Shown: one piece after another, positions 1 to 12,840 of the stretch
How the letters are laid out: each line of letters starts with the position of its first letter
Numbering within the stretch: the stretch's first letter is position 1
Source: Metopolophium dirhodum
Lineage: Eukaryota; Arthropoda; Insecta; Hemiptera; Aphididae
Direction: 5' to 3'
DNA: 64,000 nt
NCBI RefSeq assembly: GCF_019925205.1
Contig: NC_083562.1
Location: forward strand, 17,546,001-17,610,000
Made by a program: the position numbers and the translations under genes
The notes under the pieces: generated by a model
Databases searched by the model: none
Seen by the model: only the letters and a program-made list of their open reading frames with translations
Told to the model about the DNA's origin: nothing

Positions 1-662
1 GGTATTGTTTACATTATAATAAAATGAACAGTTATTATGATCAGAGGTGTATCACCGTAATATATGTATTAGAAAATGTATAAAAACGAATGTAATGTAT
101 TTATAAAGGATGCAAAAAAATTAAATCAGAAAAAGGTCCTGCACGGACTCTATTATGTGATTGTAATTTATGAAGGACATAAAATAATGTTTAATTTAAA
201 ATAATATTGTGTTTGGTGGGTCTACAGTCAATATTAAATTACAAACTATAAAGTCTAATTGCAAATAAAAACATAGTCAGATATCTGTTTTAGTCTTTGT
301 AAATATGTGCGGAAAAAAATTAGATTTAGTACAATGTAAAAAAATGTGGAAAGAAAACCCTGAGAATTCTTTGACAGTAGGATAATAAAACACAATACTA
401 TATATTAAATTAAAACTATTGATTTTATACATTTTCTATTTACAAAAGCTCATAAGTATTGAAAACCTTATAAAATCCTAAAAAAATTATATTTTGTTAT
501 ATTTTAAAATACATTTTATAATTTGTTGTGTTAAAAAAATCATTATTTAATGTTGGCTGTATTTAAGTTTTTAATAACTATACTGGTACAACTCTAGTTG
601 ACAGTCTTTAAGACCGTGTTAAAAACTATAATAATTAGTTAACGTCTAATTTACTGTCCTAT

Positions 663-677
663 CCTAACCTAACCTAA
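663..677 (-). repeat. Interstitial telomere-like motif, (CCTAA)3
   Basis: There are three units of CCTAA, the complement of the insect telomere repeat TTAGG. The mirrored copy is at 40,207-40,221. Too short to be an array. Confidence 0.6.
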
Positions 678-1102
678 CATAACCAAATTAATAATATTTA
701 AATATTTTCTTTCATTGTTATGTTTAAAATATCGAATACCTTTATAGTTAGTAGGAAAAGATCATCGCAAAGCTCACGACCAGTGATTGTAGTCGTCTAT
801 CATTACCATAGCTTCAACTAACCTTAGGTTTAACAAACTAGCCTTCTTATGACTAATTACATTAGGACACTTTGAATAAAAAATGCCTGAGTTGCAGGTT
901 GCCGAACTTATAAGTGATTGATTATCAAGTTGATCCTTAGATTGTTGACACCTTAGTTCCCCTCGAAGACCGCTGGTAAGACTATTACCATTTACTATTA
1001 TGTCCTATCCATTATGTTATATCTATATTATCTATGATGGAGCCATACCCAGCTCACTCGTGTAAACAATTTGAAGCACATAAAAGCGATTAATTAGAAT
1101 AA

Positions 1103-1326
1103 AAGAAAAGGAAATACTATGGCATACCGTAAAAGTTAGAAGAGCTAAAATGATAGGACATCTACTACGCCATGAGAGTCTAACAAAAACCGTCATAGAA
1201 GGCGACGTTGAAGGCCATATAGGAAGAGGAAGACCAAGGATGGAGTATATGAAGCAATTAATGAGTGACATGGGGAAGAATAGTTATAAAAAACTGCAGC
1301 AAACCAATCTAAGGATTGAAGACTAA
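1103..1326 (+). pseudogene. LINE reverse transcriptase C-terminal remnant (left arm)
   Basis: The + strand translates to a stretch containing MIGHLLRHESLTKTVIEG followed by GRGRPRMEYMKQLMSDMG. This is the usual layout of the C-terminal tail of non-LTR retrotransposon reverse transcriptases (GH-hxRH, then GRGRPR, then an acidic-basic segment). No upstream catalytic domain is present. Compared with the right-arm copy, 37 bases are missing after the lysine-rich end, with the four bases AACT present at both edges of the missing piece. That removes the final DREAWR segment. It is a dead fragment shared by both arms. Confidence 0.75.
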
Positions 1327-2887
1327 AAAAGCGATTAACGAGTCTCTATTAATGATAATATGAAATCCCAGACCTGTCCCCCATACTCTGATATTAAGAG
1401 CCCAGCCCACCTTCATATTCTCTATGCAAAAAGTAAATTTAAGACAAATTTGTAAATCAATGCACAGTCTCTCTATTGTACTAATATTTGTGATTTCATT
1501 AATTTTCAGTATTTTGTATAATTAGTAATAATTAGTAAACCTAACCTACTGAGGCAACCTTGAGGCATTTCTTTTTAGGAAATTAATTAAATCCTCAAAC
1601 ATAACTCTTAATTCAAGAGTTTGTAACTAATACAATCATAATATAATATGAGTATAGTACATTTCGTAATATTTTTTTTCATAATATTTACTGTTAGTGA
1701 AATATTAAGTTTGTATTTCTAATATAATATATGTTATGATATTTATGGACGACACTTTCACCGTGGCCCCTCGATATAGTAATGTGGCGACCCGGCACAT
1801 CTCTTTTAGATAAATGATTAAATACTTAATCAAGTCTTCCAATTTACTAAACATTTATGTTTTGTAGATAATTTGAAGAAAAATTTAAAATTGAAGAGAG
1901 ACTGTGTGAATTAACAAAATTTGTGGTATGAAATGTTTATTTGAACACCTGTTATAATGTATTATATTGAACTTAAGTTAATTTTTTTTAATGTACTATA
2001 GTAAACATTTGAACGTTTATTACAATATACGTATATTATACATAGATTTCAAGTATGTTTTTTTTTAGTTTTTTTTTTTGATAGTTACCTACCTACTACA
2101 ATACAAGACACTTTATTTTTATATTTTGAAGCAATATTATATGTTTTGGATTATTTAGATCTATATAAACTAAATTTCAGACCCATAGTTTAGTATTTAA
2201 AATTTTGTATGATCAAAGTCGTGGAACCAAATTTTATTAGACTCTACTAGAATGTTGTAGTTAAATTAAACTATAATATAGGTATGTGGAATAACAGTAC
2301 CTAACCTTCTATTATAATTTGTTATGAATATAATATTTTAAGTAATAACTCAAATTTAGCACTTTTACGGTACTTAATACATTTTCCTAATATTTTAACA
2401 GAAATTATGGAGCTAAAAATATAGAAATACCTATATTATGTCACGGTCCATAGTTGATAGTTTTGTTTCATTTATAATAATAATGCTTTTTAATATACTT
2501 TTTCATAAATTAATATTTATTACAGTTGGCTTTTATGATTTGTTTGAACTATTAGTACGTATTTTTTTGGGGAGATCCCTATTATTACAACACCGTTACC
2601 AATATGCGTTTTTTTCTGGTTAGTTAATATTTTAATTGCATGTTTTCATGATTTCTTCGTATTTATGCTTATTTCCTTAAAATGTTTTTATATTTTCGGT
2701 TCATCTGTTACCTAACTACCTTTTTGTAAACCAATTTGAATTATTATTTATTAATTTAAAAAAATTTTAATAAAAACGTTTTCATTCAGTATTTTTTTGA
2801 ATATTTTATTATTTTTAATATTTTTGAATATTTCAGTGCATATATTTGCCTGTTTTTAGTGCATACATGCAGGCAAATATTTAACAC

Positions 2888-3027
2888 TTAAGAGGATGTC
2901 AGATTTTTAGCGCACCATTTATTTCTCTCTCCGACCCACGCACAATCATTTTAGTGTTTTCTTAATCGTACATTTGGTATGCTACGCGTGGGTCAAAGAT
3001 GGAAAACAAATAGTGCGCTGACATCCC
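2888..3027. mobile_element. Short TTAA-flanked MITE (left arm)
   Basis: It starts TTAAGAGGATGTCAG and ends with the inverted form, GCGCTGACATCC. The size is about 140 bp. The right-hand TTAA is lost. Same family as the longer copies at 25,485 and 27,566. Confidence 0.7.
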
Positions 3028-3429
3028 AACCAGCAACAAGCTTACACGAGTGAGCTGGGTATAGCTCCATCATAGATAATAAAGATATGGATAGGACATA
3101 ATGGTCTTATCAGCGGTCTTCGTCCTTCGAGGGGAACAATTGAGGCCAAATAAAGTATACTCATATCGAGTATCGACTATCAATATAAAGGAGCCTCAAT
3201 TGCCTTCCCCTCCGGGAACGCGGCCTCAAATGTATTTAACATAGGCGTGGACTATCCATGGTGTCAAAAATCAGAGGATCAACTTGATAATCAAACACTT
3301 AAGTTCGGCAACCTAGCTGCAGCAACTCAGGATCTTTTTATTCAAAGTGTCCTAATGAGTCATAAGAAGGTTAGTTAGGTAAACCTATGGTTAGTTGAAG
3401 CTAGTGGCCTTTGCAATTCAAGATCTTTT

Positions 3430-3900
3430 CCTACGTATTCGGCATTGTTAACATAACTATTCTACCTTTACACTTTTTCTTCCCCCGTCTCTCACAGCTA
3501 TATACAGGTTCAGCCACTCTCATTCCACACCTCCATATGATCGGTATTCTGTCTATCCATCTCTTCTTCAGTCTTCTCGCCCCTCATTTCCCACCTAAAT
3601 TAACTAACTTCTATAGCCACTCTCACTATCTCTTATCATACATTGACCGAACCACTTAAACCTATTCTCTCTTGTTTTCACTACAATATGTACACTAACC
3701 TACAATACCCTTAATTAATTAATTACTTATTCTATCCTCTTTTGTACCTTAACACCTAACTTATTATTCTCATATCTGCTACCCTCACTCCACTTACCTA
3801 CCCTAACCTTACATTTCTTTTTCATCTTTCCCTTTCATACACCAAACATTCTGAAATCCTGTTGACCCATTTCCTTATCTTCGCCATATTACACACTACC
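3430..3900 (-). pseudogene. Second LINE reverse transcriptase remnant (left arm)
   Basis: This is the mirror of 36,960-37,440. On the minus strand the same degenerate reverse-transcriptase tail can be read in several frames. Stops and frame shifts are frequent, so it is not functional. Confidence 0.6.
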
Positions 3901-5261
3901 TAATTCCTATTCACCCAGTCTCTAGTTACCTACAAGTAATCGTACTTGATTATCGGTGAAAATATTTAAATATCATTGAGCGAATTCCCTACTCGAAAGA
4001 ATTACTTAAAAAAATATCATACCTCCCAATTTTCTAATTTTTAACACGACTTTATTGATAGCCGGAATAGTGTTATACCAGTATAATTACAATACAAATA
4101 TTGAAAAATTTCGGGCAATACATCCTTTGATCAATTAACAATAATAAAAAAAAAACCTACTGAGATATAAGAAAATACATACCCCGTGACGGAATCAAAA
4201 TCTGCTACGAAACTTAGTCTTCGAAGCACTGAAACGTTCACACATTTCAATCTGCTTATGATATAATATTATTCCCAGTTTGAAAATTTTCACTGACGAA
4301 TACCATTACTGAAATAACACGCATCTTATGCAGTAAAATGTTCTACAATATTCTAATGACCTATGCGTTACAGTCTACAGATATTATATAAACCTACCAA
4401 TAAATACCTAATATTAATTTTTATTACACAGAGTTTGTATTTTTAAATGTTGTATTCAAGGATTTATTAGTTTTATTTTTATACCTAACAAAAATTACAA
4501 TTATTCACAAGTCAGTTATCAACTAGAACTCGACTACGAGTAACACAGCGTTTGGATTGTTCGGACTAGGTACTTGTCCAATACTCGACTACCAGAATTT
4601 AAATTAATGAATGTGATATACCTAGGTAACCTATCAATCGATTCTAAAACAGAAACTTAACCTAGGTACAAATAATATCATAATATCAAATAGTGAAATG
4701 TGAAAATTTGAAGAAAATTTCCTATAGGTATATCCCGTAAAACCCCCAAAATAAAACGTACGTTTGAGGTGTTCTCTTAAAACCCAAATGTTTAATACCC
4801 GTATCCCGTATTCGTAGAAAATGTATGTTTCACATTTAACGAAAACTAAAACTATCGTGACGGAACGGAATTACAAAGAACGTATAAGACAAAAATAATC
4901 GTCAGCAAGTGGTAGGTATAATCTGCTATGTACTTATAAATCATATTAAATAACATTAATCATTATGTACCTATTTTCTTATTTTATTAGGTAGGTATAA
5001 AAACCTACCTTATTCCTACTTATAAAAGCATTGCCTAATCATTGATTTCAAATTTTAAAAATTTTCTACTTTAACAATAAATTAACAGTTGTAGGCAAAG
5101 TATTATAATTTAAGGTATTTTTCATAATATCCTTATTTTTGTACACCTATAACAACTGGATTTTAAAAACTACTCTACGCCTAGCGAGTATATAAGTTTG
5201 TCTGACAATAAATATTTACATTAAGTCTACCGCGTCAACAGAGTAGAAGGACAAAACTTAC

Positions 5262-5376
5262 GTAATTATTTATTCTTCCGGCGAAACGCGTTCCCTTCGA
5301 GTGTATAATATTGTCTAGTGTCAGAGCTGTGCATCTCCGCCAAGGAAAATGCATATCTTCGATCCAAAAGTTCAGT
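5262..5376 (-). other. Exon-like cassette C (left arm)
   Basis: On the minus strand a polypyrimidine stretch ending CTTCCAG is followed by 115 bases and then a perfect donor, GTAAGT. One frame is open through the whole interval (it includes LNFWIEDMHFPWRRC). A second frame is open for 38 codons and then stops just before the donor. The last 25 bases and the donor resemble those of cassettes A and B, so all three look like duplicates of one exon. No protein family is recognised. Confidence 0.35.
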
Positions 5377-7630
5377 CTGGAAGTATTGAGATTAATGACA
5401 TTTATAAAAATAGGCACCTAGATCATAACCAGAATGGAACGAAATATGTGAGTACGTATTGGAATCGCTGTTCGTCTCAGACGATTGTCATTTGCCATAG
5501 ATTATTTATAATTATAACCTAACCGTCCTAATCATAGAAAATATATATATGGTCCTAAACGATGGATGATGGATATTTTTACATTATATTCAAAAAAACA
5601 TTTATTAGTTTCTATGCGGTAAATTGAATTCAAATTTACAATATAGATAACGGTTTTTTTACTTGGTAACCATTTATTTATTACTTGTTTTATTAACAAA
5701 TTCTAATTGATATAAAATAGTAATTAAATAAAAATAGTTTTATTGATCCCAATACTTAAAAATAATGTTTCAAATAAAATAATAAAAAGAATTTAAGAAA
5801 TACCTATTAATTAATATGTATTATACCTAAATAACAAAATAACTAAATAAATTCGTGTTTCTTTTTAAACATTTTCACGCCTCCTCTCTTACGAAATTGT
5901 GTCACTTCTCCTTAGAGTAGCATAGGAGGTTATGAACACTTGAAATTGTGCATGTTAAAAAATCAGCCATATCCTCCTCCCCCCTTGGCCCTTGCATTAA
6001 AAACAAGAAAAATGCCTTAAAATATTTAACTTCAACCCATATAAATATTCTAATTTCATTTTTCAATTCGTTGATAATATATGAAACGAATTCTTTGCTT
6101 GGAAAGCAATGTCATAGAAAATTCTGAAAATGCAGTTTATATTTAAATCCGTAGCCTAATTATAAATAATAATTTCTGATGCATTGATGCTGAAGAGTGA
6201 GGGCGGTGGACAATCAGCCGTACCGAAATCTAACATCTTAAACACTTAATATAAACAATTGTTCACACACGCGTCATGGTATGAAAATAAAAAATATTTA
6301 TAATTCATATTTATACCGATTTTCTACCGATTTATGCCGATCTTCTATATTAATAATAATTATAAATATATAGCAATAACAAATCATTTTTGAATAGCGG
6401 CCCACCAGGAAAGTTACCAGTATCCCGCCGGCTCAGTCCGCCCCTGGTTCATATTGTAACCAAAAAATCTATTATAAACACAGTTACTTTTTACCGATAT
6501 TATAAGTTAAAATTTGGACGAAATTACATATTAAAACCAAGAAGAACGATTATAGTTATTTTGTTGTAATTTAAAAATAGTAGGTATTCGCGGATTTATG
6601 AAACTTTTAGAGTATATTATTATAATTTATATACACGATGACACTTTCAAATGTAATTTTTTGGCAAAAATGACTTTAACCTACTATATTGTAGGTACTA
6701 ATGGTAAAATAAATTACTTTAATCTCAATATTATTTATTAGTTAACGATGTCCTTGCTCAGAATCGTTTTTCGTTTGTTCGTTTTGTATTTTAATAATTT
6801 ATCCATGGATATATTATTATTACTAATAATTATAGTAGGTGTGTTTGTTCTATTTCATTAATTAATTTAATAGTATACCAATAAATTATATATTAATTAA
6901 TAATTTTTGAAACATTGTGTTCGAAAAAATTAAAATAAATGTGATTTTAATTAGAGTTTTGTAATGTAACCTACCTATATGTAAAAAATAAATAAATTTA
7001 ATAATAACTGTTGAACTTTTAGGGACATAAAAGGTAACACATTCGTGTATGTAGTATTACACTATTTATATATAGGTATATTTATATACCTATACGAGTA
7101 TATGAGTAGATACATTATTCATTAGTGCGCACACGGCAGGATAGGCTGCAGTTGACCATTCCGTGAATATTACTTTTATGTGTACTTGGTTATATGTCCC
7201 TAATCCCTATGATTTAGAATATAGATATTAGGTGAACAATAGAAGTTAAGTATGTGACACTAAATTAATAGTTACCTATAACTTATAATAACGTTGTATT
7301 TGGGAAAAAAAATTACCAGTTATTAATTCAAATTGTATCTTATGACTATTATCAGTTATAAGCTATAACATATATTTCTATAAATTAAACCAGAACATAT
7401 ATATATTAAGTACCTTATATAGGTAAGCTCCTATTAATTATAATTATTCTACGAACAAGGATTGGAAAAACGACGACGACGTTTATATCTCGCGTATTTT
7501 ATACATTTCTGGTTCGGAACTAAAATATGCGCATACAACACTTGGATAGCACATTTTTCGTGACATTAAATATTTATTTTAAGTCTTAAAAGTAAATTTA
7601 AGCCCCAAAAGAATATAAAAACAAACTTAC

Positions 7631-10600
7631 TTTAATTATCGACTCTTTCGTCGGAATCCGTGACGTGTGTGAACTGCGACGCCCATGAGGAAACCCGAAA
7701 CGCTCCAGATTACAGAACTTAGAATATTGTAATTTATGAAAAATAAAATTATACGAAACGCAGTAAGATTTTTGCTCATATTTTCTTTGCCTATTGAAAT
7801 TTTAGAATTTTTAATCGACTGTGTCTTCTGCAACGACTTTGAGATTTGCCATAGATAAATAAATAAATGATATAGATATTATACTAGGTACGTCAATATG
7901 ATGAATCCACGGATATAATATAATGCTACTTTTTATATCAAAGACTTCCGTGTTAAGGACCAATTTGTTTATTGAAATTTGATATGACAATAAACCAAAA
8001 TAGTTTATAATTTTGAATTTGAATTATAATAATATGATATAGGTATTATTTAAATTATTATTTTAGTTTATCAATTTAATATTTGATTAAGGTGGTGAAT
8101 AGATATCAGAAGCACAAGAATTTTTTTATAAGAGTATATTGTATTTTATGAATTATTAAATAAAAATGTGATTACTGGATTTTAGAATTAACATAAAGCC
8201 ATAAACGTATACAGCAAATTCATCAAATACCATAATACCAACTAGATTTCTAAAACTTTAAGTCTATAATTTTAGATTCTGAGCGGATCGATGACTGTAT
8301 TAATTTTATAACGATGTGTTCTTTATTTTTTTAATATTTTCAATTATTTTTTCTTGTGGTCTGTGTAAATATATTTTTGGTGTTTTAAGGCTGCTGTCAG
8401 ATCAATTTATGAGAATCCTTGCATTAAATTGTTAGGATTATTTGATATGAATAATTATTTTATAGAAGGTACTTATTTATAGGTAAGTCGATCAGAAACT
8501 ATATTTACACTGAATATGTTAATAGTAAAAAGCTATTAAAATATCTATTATTTGTATTTATTTGTTAATAATAATTAAAACTTAAATATTAGCAGTAATC
8601 TTGTTCCTTTCACAAAATGTTTTTTAATTATTTTTAATTTACATTTACATTTATACGTTTGGCATTTATCCCAAAGTGATCTCTGAATTCAATGATGAAT
8701 TTAATAGTTACATTCTCGGTTACATTAATTGGATTATAAATTAGAATAAACTACAGTTTCCAGCTTCTACTACAACATTATTTTATATTTTATTTTATGT
8801 TTTTAATTTTTTAAATGCAGTCTGCACCTTGTGTTGGTGATTTTACACGTAATATAAAAAAATGTATACTAGTGATGAGTAGGTTAGGTTACCTACCTGA
8901 TTGTTTAATCAAATTATTTACACGATTTCAATAAAAAAATATCTATGAAGTAAAACATCCGCATTTCTATTAACTATAAATTCATAATTGTATGAACTAT
9001 ACATGGCACATATATTTTTCGAAAAAATTATTTAAAAAAACAAGAATAATTCCTATTTTATGTCACGCGGCCACACGGGTTAGGTTTTATACATTTTATA
9101 CATTGCGCTTTTGGGATTAAACTTATAAATGCTTCTACGTAACCCAGTTAACAGATTGTCCGTGGCAATAAATATTTAATTTAAGCCTAAAAAGGTGGGC
9201 AAGTGGATGTCGCTCTGCTGTACTGTAGGTTACAAGTGGGTCACTGTATAATGGATGGTATTAAATTTGAATTCAATGATATATCATTGTATAAGAAAAA
9301 CGATTCTGAGTGGAGACGATATGTCAGTCTAGGTATAAGACATATTATACACTTATCTATGGTATTAAAAAAAAAATTGACCTATAATAAATTCCAAATT
9401 AATCATATCACAATATCCATTAGGTACATATAACGCGTTATACATCAACAACAAACCGTGATACTATCATCATAATATATCGATGAAAATATTACAAATT
9501 AGAAGTTTCAAGTGCCCACGAATAATATTATACAATCACAACAAAATAACTAAAATAGTTATTCTAGGTTTTTATGTAATTTCGTCCAAATTTGAACTTA
9601 AAATGACTATACAAATAAACTGTGCTTGTGTATTTTTTAGATTTTTTGGTAACCGAATTATCTATTTACATGGAATCTTGTTTTAAATTTTCAATCCTTA
9701 GCTATAAAAACTGAACATTTTATAATTTATTAATTACAATGGTTGATAATTTTCGAGATTTTGATAAATTCTGTCCAAATTTGATCTTTAAATGCTTATA
9801 AAAAAAAACTGTGCCTATGTATTTTCAATATTTTTCAACTGCTATTGTAAAAATATATCAGGAGTCTTGTATTAAATTTTTACACTTTTTGGCCCAACAG
9901 ATAAAACTTTATTGATATTTATAGAAAAAAAAACTAAAAAAATTGAAAACTGAAAATGCCCGTAAACAGCTCAAAAAGTGTCAAAATATTTTCAAAATTG
10001 TATGGTGTATAGGAAATGCTAATATAAACATTCAGTGAAATTTTCATGTATCTACAGTTATTCGTTTTTGAATTACAAGAAAATAAGGAAATCGGTACAT
10101 GAGAAATCGAGTGAATATCTAATGTTGTAAAAATATGAATTTAAAACGCTCATAAAAATTTAATTTGACTTTCTTGTAGAAATTTTTTTTTTGATAAAGT
10201 TAGACAAACTTATGAGGAATCTTGTATTAGATTTTAAAATCTTAGATTTAAAAAGAAAATTTTTTATGAATTTCTAACTCAAAATAATTTGCAAATTTTC
10301 GTGATTTTTCCGTATTTTTTCAAGATTTGAACTTTAAACGTGTATAAAAAAAAACTGTGACTAAGGATTTTTAATTTTTTTCATCTGCCTTTGAAACAAT
10401 AACCTAGGAGCCTTCTATTAAATTTTCAAGCTTTTTTACCCAACAAATAAAATTTTATTGATATTTATAGAAAAAAAATTTAAAAAAACTGAAAACTGAC
10501 AATGTCCGTAAACAGTTCAAAAAAAGTCAAATTATTTTCAAAATTGTATTGTGTATAGAAAATGCAAATATAAACAACCAGTGAAAATTTCATGCATCTA

Positions 10601-11056
10601 CGGTCATTTGTTTTAGAGTTACACCAATAACCAAAATCGATTTTGTTAAAAATCGATTTTGCGTAAAAATTCCCGTTTTTCCTTAATTTTTCTTTTGTTT
10701 TTCACATCGCTTTTGAAAACTACTGGGAAATTAAAATTTTGACCTCCCCAATGCACCAACGATATTCACTTTCCCATCGAACAAGATACTGAAGTCGAAA
10801 ATCGAAGCATTATTTCGACTACTTATCGTGTACACAGACACAAAAATAAAAAAATAAAAAAAAAAATAAAAAAAAAAACACACATCATTGTAAAATCAAT
10901 ACATTCATCGTTTCACTCAGAATCTAAAAGTAAATGTAAAATAGTAATAATATGAAAACAAACTTACGCGTAAGCATCGACTCTTCCGGTGAAACCTAGC
11001 TAGAGTGCCGCCGTCGCCGAAGAAACTATCTTTATCCATCTTCATCTCGCTCTGAA
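7631..11056 (-). CDS. Putative two-exon small ORF (cassettes A and B, left arm)
   Basis: Exon A is 11,056 to 10,968 and exon B is 7,827 to 7,631, both on the minus strand. A has an acceptor TTTCAG and a donor GTAAGT. B has an acceptor TTGCAG and a donor GTAAGT. From the ATG at 11,045, exon A gives 26 codons (starting MKMDKDSFFGDGG) and ends in phase 0. Exon B then continues open for 65 codons, with a hydrophobic stretch around ILFFINYNILSS, and stops six or seven bases before its donor. The predicted product is 91 residues. The mirror copy in the right arm is also open across the same junction and is also 91 residues. I recognise no family. The 3.1-kb intron contains a 1.6-kb element and a repeat. 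It may be a decayed part of a larger gene, or chance. Confidence 0.3.
8272..8400 (+). mobile_element. Fragment of the GATTCTGAG element (left arm)
   Basis: It begins TTTTAGATTCTGAGCGGATC and continues into the usual T-rich segment. The mirrored copy is at about 32,780-32,915 in the right arm. Confidence 0.6.
9301..10924. mobile_element. 1.6-kb non-autonomous element with short terminal inverted repeats
   Basis: The left end reads GATTCTGAGTGGAGACGAT. The right end is the inverse, ATCGTTTCACTCAGAATC. The interior is AT-rich with internal repetition (9,880-10,220 resembles 10,430 onward). No transposase is visible. Pieces of the same family occur at 8,272, 29,020, 49,972, 51,543, 52,095 and 61,715. 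It is absent from the right arm, so it entered or was lost after the arms duplicated. Confidence 0.7.
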
Positions 11057-11189
11057 CTGAAACTTGAAAGTATCAAAATATATTATGAAAATAACCTGAA
11101 TACCTGATCATAACGAAATGTGTGAGTTTGTGTTAAAACTTACATTATAATGTATACGGCTCATAACTGTCGGTCTATATCGATGGCTT

Positions 11190-11690
11190 ATTAGTGTCAA
11201 CACGCCCTTATCGACGACCAACATTTTATCATTAAGAATTTATTGTGTATGTGACTCTACCTCACGGTTTAAGATAGACCTTAAACCGTGCTCTACCTTC
11301 GTAATAGATCTCAACCGGCCGTGAGTCATGATCGATGGAACGTTGTATAAATTTATATTATTTAATAAAACATACTTTAAACATATTTAATTAATTAGAA
11401 TTAAGAACACAGTATAATATATAATTCTATTACGTGCCTACTACCTAGGTATACAGGAGGTTTAGTATTTCTTCACGAATACTAAAACACTAATTTTGGG
11501 TGGTGTTTGTAGCCTCGCGTGCGCGTACCACTTAAACCAGTTGGATAACAATTAATATTATATTGTCCTCTGACCAATTCAGTATAAATGTATAATGTTC
11601 TTCTCTGTCGATGTGTTGGGCAATGGCGTACCCCGGGGAGGGGGGGGGGGTACCACCCCGGTTTGGTATTATGGTAAACGGTCAATTGCA
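11190..11690. other. Core sequence between the left arm and the 11.7-kb inverted repeat
   Basis: There is no gene that I can support. It contains a perfect hairpin (11,264-11,291) and a GC-rich stretch with a run of about 11 Gs near 11,640-11,651. Confidence 0.5.
11264..11291. repeat. Perfect 11-bp hairpin
   Basis: CACGGTTTAAG and CTTAAACCGTG are exact complements separated by six bases. A related palindrome lies at 12,618-12,649, near TTC27. Confidence 0.75.
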
Positions 11691-12376
11691 GGTCCCCGCA
11701 TAAAAATGTCGTATGCGAACAATCGGTCGACGTCATAATTTTATACACGGACAATATTGGTGCCAGGTCAATATTTTTTGAATAGGTGTAACGAATATGT
11801 GTGGCTACGATTTGTTTGTAATATTTTATGTTTTTATTATTATTAACTATTATTCACTATTAGTAAAATATTGTGTATACAAGAATTTACAGGCAAAATT
11901 GCTGGCTGTTCTGAATAATGATATCATAGATATATTATATCCCAATTTCGCGGGTTGTCCATCCAATAAAGTATAACACTATACTAGCATTACAATACTA
12001 ACTATTTTTAGCAAACTGTAATAAAATATTTCCCTTGATAAATAATAATCTTTTATTGCTGACCGACCGATTTACCTTCATCAGTTATCGCTGTACATCC
12101 GTCTAGTTTGTACCTATGGAGTGTTTAATAGAATATTTTAAAACCAGCCACGGGAAAATAAAATTGGGATACCAAAATTGTTTGTATATGTTTTCCAAGT
12201 GATCAGTGTCACGGGAATTTGAACTGTATTATATGAGAACGTTTAATGCTAAAAAAATATTTTGTTTTTAACCTTTTAAGCCGGGGACCCATTGTCCGTG
12301 TATAAAATGATGACGGGGGCAAATCGTCCGCATGCCGCGTTTTTTTCGCGGACACCAATAAATTGTCCGGGGACCT
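11690..12376. mobile_element. MITE-like element with imperfect terminal inverted repeats of about 80 bp
   Basis: The left end starts GGTCCCCGCATAAAAATG and includes TTTATACACGGACAAT. The right end contains the inverse, ATTGTCCGTGTATAAAATG, and closes with GTCCGGGGACC. There is no coding capacity in between. The element is about 690 bp. Confidence 0.6.
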
Positions 12377-12840
12377 ATTTACCTAGAACCCGGTATTATA
12401 TCCCTCCCCTCACTGTCCCATAAATGCCTTTTTTTTTATTGGTACAATCCCTGTTGGGTGATTTTATGGGTGATTGCTGATTAATCAAAAATATAAAAAA
12501 AAAAAATGATTTTGCGTGAATGTGTTTTGTGGTTTTGTCTATTTTGGTCAAACAGACTGTGAAATGTAAATTGCGGCATTGCGCGGACCGAGGTCTTAGA
12601 TGGACCGTGGAGGTAACCACGATTAAAGATAGTACTATCTTAAATCGTGCTGATAACTTTACTGATAGTAGTGTTCGATTTGAGGTTATGTTAATTTATT
12701 CTGTAAAATAATATTGTGATATTTTGTAAGGCATGTTTTTGTTTTGAAGTTCTTGCATTTGTAGATACTATAGATTGTCTTAAATATTTTATTACACGCT
12801 TAGTACATTGGTACTTATTCTAATTAAAATATTTAATATT
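12377..12840. other. Upstream region of TTC27
   Basis: There is no recognisable TATA box. The main feature is the near-perfect 32-bp palindrome at 12,618-12,649. Short open frames here on both strands look fortuitous. Confidence 0.4.
12618..12649. promoter_or_regulatory. 32-bp near-perfect palindrome upstream of TTC27
   Basis: CACGATTAAAGATAGT is followed directly by ACTATCTTAAATCGTG, with one mismatched pair. It lies about 190 bases upstream of the TTC27 start codon and could be a protein-binding site or a MITE relic. The function is inferred only from position. Confidence 0.35.

Larger units (their letters stand above)
1..9085. repeat. Left arm of a giant inverted repeat
   Basis: Reading from base 1 rightward matches the reverse complement of the sequence ending at 40,889. 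The match runs collinearly to about 9,085 (partner about 31,940), and resumes after an insertion at about 10,925-11,190 (partner about 31,610-31,850). In sampled stretches about 1 base in 20 differs. Left-only stretches include about 5,820-6,040 and about 6,326-6,705. The arm holds two LINE remnants, a short TTAA-type MITE, an interstitial telomere motif and exon-like cassettes, listed separately. Otherwise it is AT-rich DNA in which I see no intact gene. The outer end may lie left of the window. Confidence 0.93.

Noticed and set aside
1032..1271. 79-codon minus frame (also at 39,611-39,850 on the + strand)
   Set aside because: It is antisense to the LINE C-terminal fragment.
2438..2623. 61-codon open frame found in both inverted-repeat arms
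   Set aside because: The arms are nearly identical DNA, so shared openness is not evidence of coding. The composition is AT-driven, with no family features.
3411..3659. 82-codon + strand frame (also at 37,209-37,457 on the minus strand)
   Set aside because: It is the opposite strand of a LINE reverse-transcriptase remnant.
11482..11754. 90-codon minus frame across a G-run
   Set aside because: It depends on the exact length of the G homopolymer and lies partly in an inverted-ended element.
12396..12711. Overlapping + and minus frames upstream of TTC27
   Set aside because: No splice connection to TTC27 is needed, because its exon 1 has its own ATG. The composition is not protein-like.
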